Positions 60,120 to 64,000 of a stretch of DNA of 64,000 nucleotides are shown here, piece by piece. The notes under the pieces are model-generated. The model made no database searches and was not told the DNA's origin. It worked only from the letters and a program-made list of their open reading frames with translations. The translations under genes and the position numbers were made by a program. Within the stretch, counting starts at the first letter, position 1; each line of letters starts with the position of its first letter. The stretch is from Trichopria drosophilae. Taxonomy: Eukaryota; Arthropoda; Insecta; Hymenoptera; Diapriidae. The stretch is from contig CM059582.1 in the NCBI GenBank assembly GCA_030407085.1, forward strand, positions 20,255,501-20,319,500. Direction: 5' to 3'.

Positions 60120-60254
60120 TTAACCATGTCGTGAACTGCACTTTAGTAATGTGACTACTTTTATGATTAGTCAGAGGTAAACAAGTTATATTTCAGGATC
60201 GTATTCAGCAAAGGCAATAAACGCTAGATATGAAATTAAATCAACATCCATAAA

Positions 60255-60460
60255 TATTTGTTAAAAATTTCTGCCACATTGGATCGAAATTTCGAATTTA
60301 AAAAATTTGACCTTAGAATCGCCATCAGCGACCAAAAAATCCTGATGTTGATACCAAATTTCAGAAGAATCAATAAATGTTTGAAAAATTTGTCCGCCAT
60401 ATTAGATTCGCCTTTTTAAATTTTAAAAATCTGACCTCCAAATCGTGATCAGCGATAAAT
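60255..60460 (+). repeat. Two copies of an ATATTGGATCC-type repeat unit
   Basis: GCCACATTGGATCGAAATTT...ATCAGCGACC and GCCATATTAGATTCGCCTTT...ATCAGCGAT are successive degenerate units of about 110-120 bp. They resemble the subrepeats inside the elements at 9.9-10.6 and 53.2-54 kb. Confidence 0.6.
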
Positions 60461-61829
60461 AACTAAAATAACTATTTAAGTTGGTGATATTAACATACGA
60501 GCATATATTAATACGAGCATACGCTCAAAACTGATAATGCCGCACGGATGAACGACTACGAACCAATTAGAGGGCGTAAAAACATTAAATAATTGCTAGT
60601 TGCAATTAGTTTATTACATAAAAAGACTAAGTTTATTGTTAGAAAAACTTGATAATCATTATGGAAGATTTCTATGACCATCCGTTTAAAAAGTGAAATA
60701 ATTTGAAGATGTGTACGAAAATGGCAAGGACTTAAGTATTTAATTCAAATAATACTAAACGGCAATTTAAATTAATTTGCAATTAATAAAAATTATATAA
60801 ATGAAGTGATCGTTAAAATGTTTCTATTAGAATTTGGAATACCTTATAGTTATTTAACGTATACATATCAAACGGATGATTTTATCTGTATTAATTACAG
60901 GAAAATTAAATCGGATTATCTTCGATACTGCACATAAACCTGCTTACAAATATGGATTATTTAACATGTACTTGGAATATTAAGTATATATGCATGTATG
61001 TATATAGATTATTAATAACGATGGGTACATCATCCGTTGCTTTAGTTACAATATTTGCAGGGAAATATCAAAATTTTAATTCAGAATGCCATGAACAGCT
61101 ACCAACATATTATATTTTATCGAGAGGTGAAAAATGAATTTGTATAAATAAAAGTATTGGAAATAAACCTCAAAGTTTGGCGGATTATTAATATTGGAGA
61201 AACGTTACATGAATCATCACAAATTTGGAATTTGTATAATATTAAAAAAGCAAATGTTTAAAAACTAGGTTAATACGAAACAATTAGGATATTCATTTTA
61301 AATAATTTAAATGTTCCGTTATGATTTAACAATATAATATTTTGTAACCCGAGAAATAAATTTACGCAATAATCGAAGAAAGTATAGTTCTTTGCCTTAG
61401 ATATCGAAAAAGTAGTAGACTGAAAAAAGTCTTAGCTTCTTTCTGTTAGTTAATTTGTCTAAGTGTTTTCATTGTGTTAGTTAGCTACATATTTTAGTAA
61501 ATCTAATTACTAACTGTTTACTTATATAAAATTTGTAACATAAACAGCAACACGTTAAGTTTAACTAAAAATGTAATTCCTGTTACTACTTTTCCCTCGA
61601 TTATCTAGCGGGATTTGATTTTGTCAAGGAGATTTTTTTAGTATACAAAAAATAATGTTATTAATATATGACTATATGTAATTAGAAATTAATAAATAAA
61701 TGTTGATTAAGCCATTACTTGAATTAGTTCAATAGCTCGAACAACAATATCACTTTTTTCTTGTCGAGATAATAACAGTCGATTTCACTTGGTATTGAAT
61801 TTTAATAGTGCAGGATCCTTAGAGCCACC
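60461..61829. other. AT-rich stretch
   Basis: Nothing recognised. Confidence 0.45.
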
Positions 61830-61931
61830 AGGACGCTTCAAGCTTCCCCAGGAGTACTTCGTTAAGAATTACCCAAGACGAGATTTCGTATACTCGTGGT
61901 TCTTGGCATCCCGTTATTACGGAAACATTTA
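61814..61931 (+). CDS. Possible terminal coding exon, unrecognised
   Basis: After an acceptor-like TTTTAATAGTGCAG|GATCC, one frame stays open to TAA at about 61929. It encodes about 38 residues including LEPPGRFKLPQEYF and DFVYSWFLASRYYG. Base composition and the mixed, aromatic-rich peptide are unlike the surrounding AT-rich DNA. I do not recognise a family and cannot see the upstream exon. Chance or a conserved non-coding element remain possible. Confidence 0.2.
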
Positions 61932-62519
61932 AGTAGATCGAATAGGGAGAAGAGGGTACAGATACCAGTAGGTACCTCGTAAAATGTTAAGGCCTGAAAT
62001 GATACTGAAGAACTTAACTATTTGACGGGCTTAGTGGCGAGACTAATGAAATTGCTTCGTTTATATTTCTGACGACTTCACCCAGAGAAAGTTAAAAATA
62101 CTCGAATACCATTTGAATAATTTTATGCACTCAGATTAGCAAATGAACTTAATTCAGTAACTTTAAGTTTACTTGTCCGATACTTATTTCTACTCACTTT
62201 TCGAGAACTTTTTTCAGTTCTTCGACAATATAATATTGATGAAAATACGAGGGTTTCATTAAAACTATGTTATGTATACATATATCTTACTATATTGAGG
62301 CAAATTTTATCCTAAGGACATTTTTTATCATTTGTTTGTGATTTTAGTTGTTGTAGATTTAGTAATTGTCTCAATGAATACATACGTACCATTTAGTGAA
62401 TAATTGAGTGAATAACCCGTTTGTAGAAGCATCAAAGATTCAAAAGTTGGATACACATTTTTTTGCTTCTTTAGAGGATTTTTGGATTATGACTCGAGAA
62501 GCAAAAGTAGTTACCTTAC

Positions 62520-63323
62520 ATATATATATATATGTATATATAAAATAATGCAATTCTCTAGTTGAGAGAAAGCATTAAAATTGTATTTCTTCTTCGCCGC
62601 TTATTTTAAACAATTAATAATCAAAATGATTTGTTGGGAAGACGGCATACATGCTGAATGTAAACAAAGGAAAAATAAACAATGCGTCGTTCTAATGCGA
62701 ACAACCGCAAAAGATTTAACTTAAACGGAGATATTTAAGGCCAGAAAAAGTTATATTACTATTGGTTTTATATGGAAAACAAACCCCACCTGTATTTAAT
62801 TTTATTAAAACTACCCGAGTAAAAAAAAATTATCTCTGAAAGATCTTTCCGAGATCTCGCGGGTTTAATCTAACGAGTTTTGCACTTGACTGCTTACTGT
62901 GTGCTCATCAGCAGGGATCACAGCAGCCTTACCCCGGACTCGATTATTTAATTTATGTGTAATTTTATAAATGTACATGTTTTTTCGAGTTTTTGGGGGA
63001 AAAATCGAAGAAACGTACATTTAGAATAGAGATTTTAAACGAGAAATGTTTTAAAATCTTGGGGAATCCTGATAATTATATAAATATATAAAATAATGCA
63101 ATTCTCGTTTTTTTATATAATGCAATAGTTTTAATAAAATTAAATACAGGTGGAGTTTGTTTTCCATATAAAACCAATAGTAAAATAAATTTTTCTGGCC
63201 TTAAATATCTCCGTTTAAGTTAAATCTTTTGCGGTTGTTCGCATTAGAACGACGCATTGTTTATTTTTCCTTTGTTTACATTCAGTATGTATGCCGTCTT
63301 CCCAATAAATCATTTTGATTATT
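62520..63323. mobile_element. Long inverted repeat flanked by a 14-bp direct repeat
   Basis: Arms at about 62613-62810 and 63125-63323 are near-identical inverted copies (shared AAACGGAGATATTTAAGGCC, AAACAATGCGTCGTTCTAAT). AGTAGTTACCTTAC occurs at both 62506-62519 and 63324-63337 as a likely target duplication. A block ATATAAAATAATGCAATTCT appears directly repeated at about 62538 and 63088. No gene. The 14-bp duplication suggests target-primed or another staggered insertion instead of a TTAA or TA element. Confidence 0.7.
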
Positions 63324-63337
63324 AGTAGTTACCTTAC

Positions 63338-64000
63338 TTTGACTGAAGCTGTACATCACCTGTATAGTAAGTAAGACTTACCCAAACAGCTCTTTAAGTG
63401 GTCTTAAAAATGTTAAGACTTCTTAAATACTCCTCAGAAAGAGCTCTTAAAGTGATCTTTAAGAAGACTTATGCGGTCCCTTGCAAGACTTTTATAATAT
63501 GAGATATGGGTTTCCAATACGAGTCTAGTCATCGATCAACATCGCCAACTGTGAGATAAATTTTGAATAAATCCAGTATCACCACGCAATGGCACGCATC
63601 GTTTGAATCGTAAATATTTTCCGAGAATTGTTTGAATCAAAATGATTGCAAGAAAATAATAATTAATATATGGTTTAAAGAAATTTCGTAAGTTCGAATT
63701 ACATAGCTTTCGTTATTTTCATGTATAGTCATTTTGATTCGAACAATTCTCGAAATAAAATTTACGATTGAAATGATGCGAGGCAATTATGGTTCTAGAT
63801 CAGATTTGTCCAACAGTTGGCACTGATCTTTGTCTTAACATCTTCAATAAGATCTTTCATAGAATTCTCTTAATTGCTTTTATTACGTGTGAGAAATAAA
63901 GTTGAATAATTAAACAATTCTCTCTCGATATAAATGACCATGGCCACTGTATCTTATCTGTGTAGTCCACCAGTTTGATTTCTATGCTTATAAAAGTTGA
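63338..64000. other. Non-coding stretch with CTTAAGAC-type repeats
   Basis: From 63375 to 63490, words such as GCTCTTTAAGTGGTCTTAA and CTTTAAGAAGACTT recur, related to those near 41.5 and 34.9 kb. Inverted pieces around AATTGTTTGAATCAAAATGA (63628) and TCATTTTGATTCGAACAATT (63730) form a further hairpin. No gene. Confidence 0.4.

Overview
The window looks like AT-rich intergenic or intronic DNA from an animal, most likely an insect. The support is a Jockey-clade retrotransposon remnant, pogo-like and TTAA-type MITEs, short introns and scattered CpG-rich patches in an AT-rich background. I see no intact host gene, rRNA, complete tRNA or CRISPR array. Nearly everything I can name is mobile DNA.

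The centrepiece (about 12.3-29.4 kb) is a nested composite. An outer DNA transposon (15311-29356) has about 200-bp terminal inverted repeats (TIRs) beginning GGTAGYTAGACCCC. It is flanked by TTAA target duplications and carries a plus-strand DDE-type transposase gene of two exons. Inside it, 22 bp upstream of that gene's ATG, sits an inner element (19390-26764). The inner element has TIRs beginning TAGGCCAGTACAG and a TAA target duplication. It carries one minus-strand gene for a protein of about 1,500 residues: paired CxxC/HxxC zinc modules, an RNase H-like core, an XPG/FEN1-like nuclease domain and a C-terminal CXC cysteine cluster. This architecture matches what I recall of Academ (AcademX) transposons. 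The two genes point away from each other. A 5,279-bp tandem duplication (12338-17616 repeated from 17617) later copied the left flank, the outer left end and the 3' end of the inner gene. The second copy lacks 2,248 bp. A 564-bp foldback element also lies inside the outer left TIR. The genes carry only a few single-base frameshifts, so the nest is young.

Left of the nest, 1-9.9 kb holds small palindromes, a tRNA-derived fragment and little else. Two abutting TTAA-flanked inverted-repeat elements follow (9.92-11.9 kb).

Right of the nest are a pogo-like MITE with a foldback inserted in it, a reverse transcriptase fragment, and a CpG-rich patch (31.6-32.2 kb). From 33 to 64 kb the sequence is mostly AT-rich non-coding DNA. 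It contains at least six more long inverted-repeat elements, among them a 1.3-kb near-palindrome at 47.6 kb, plus two pogo-like MITEs, a decayed Jockey retrotransposon (54.3-55.3 kb), microsatellites and further CpG-rich patches.

The recurring theme is TTAA: five separate inverted-repeat elements and the outer transposon all use TTAA sites. All family names come from recognising motifs by eye; no database search was possible.
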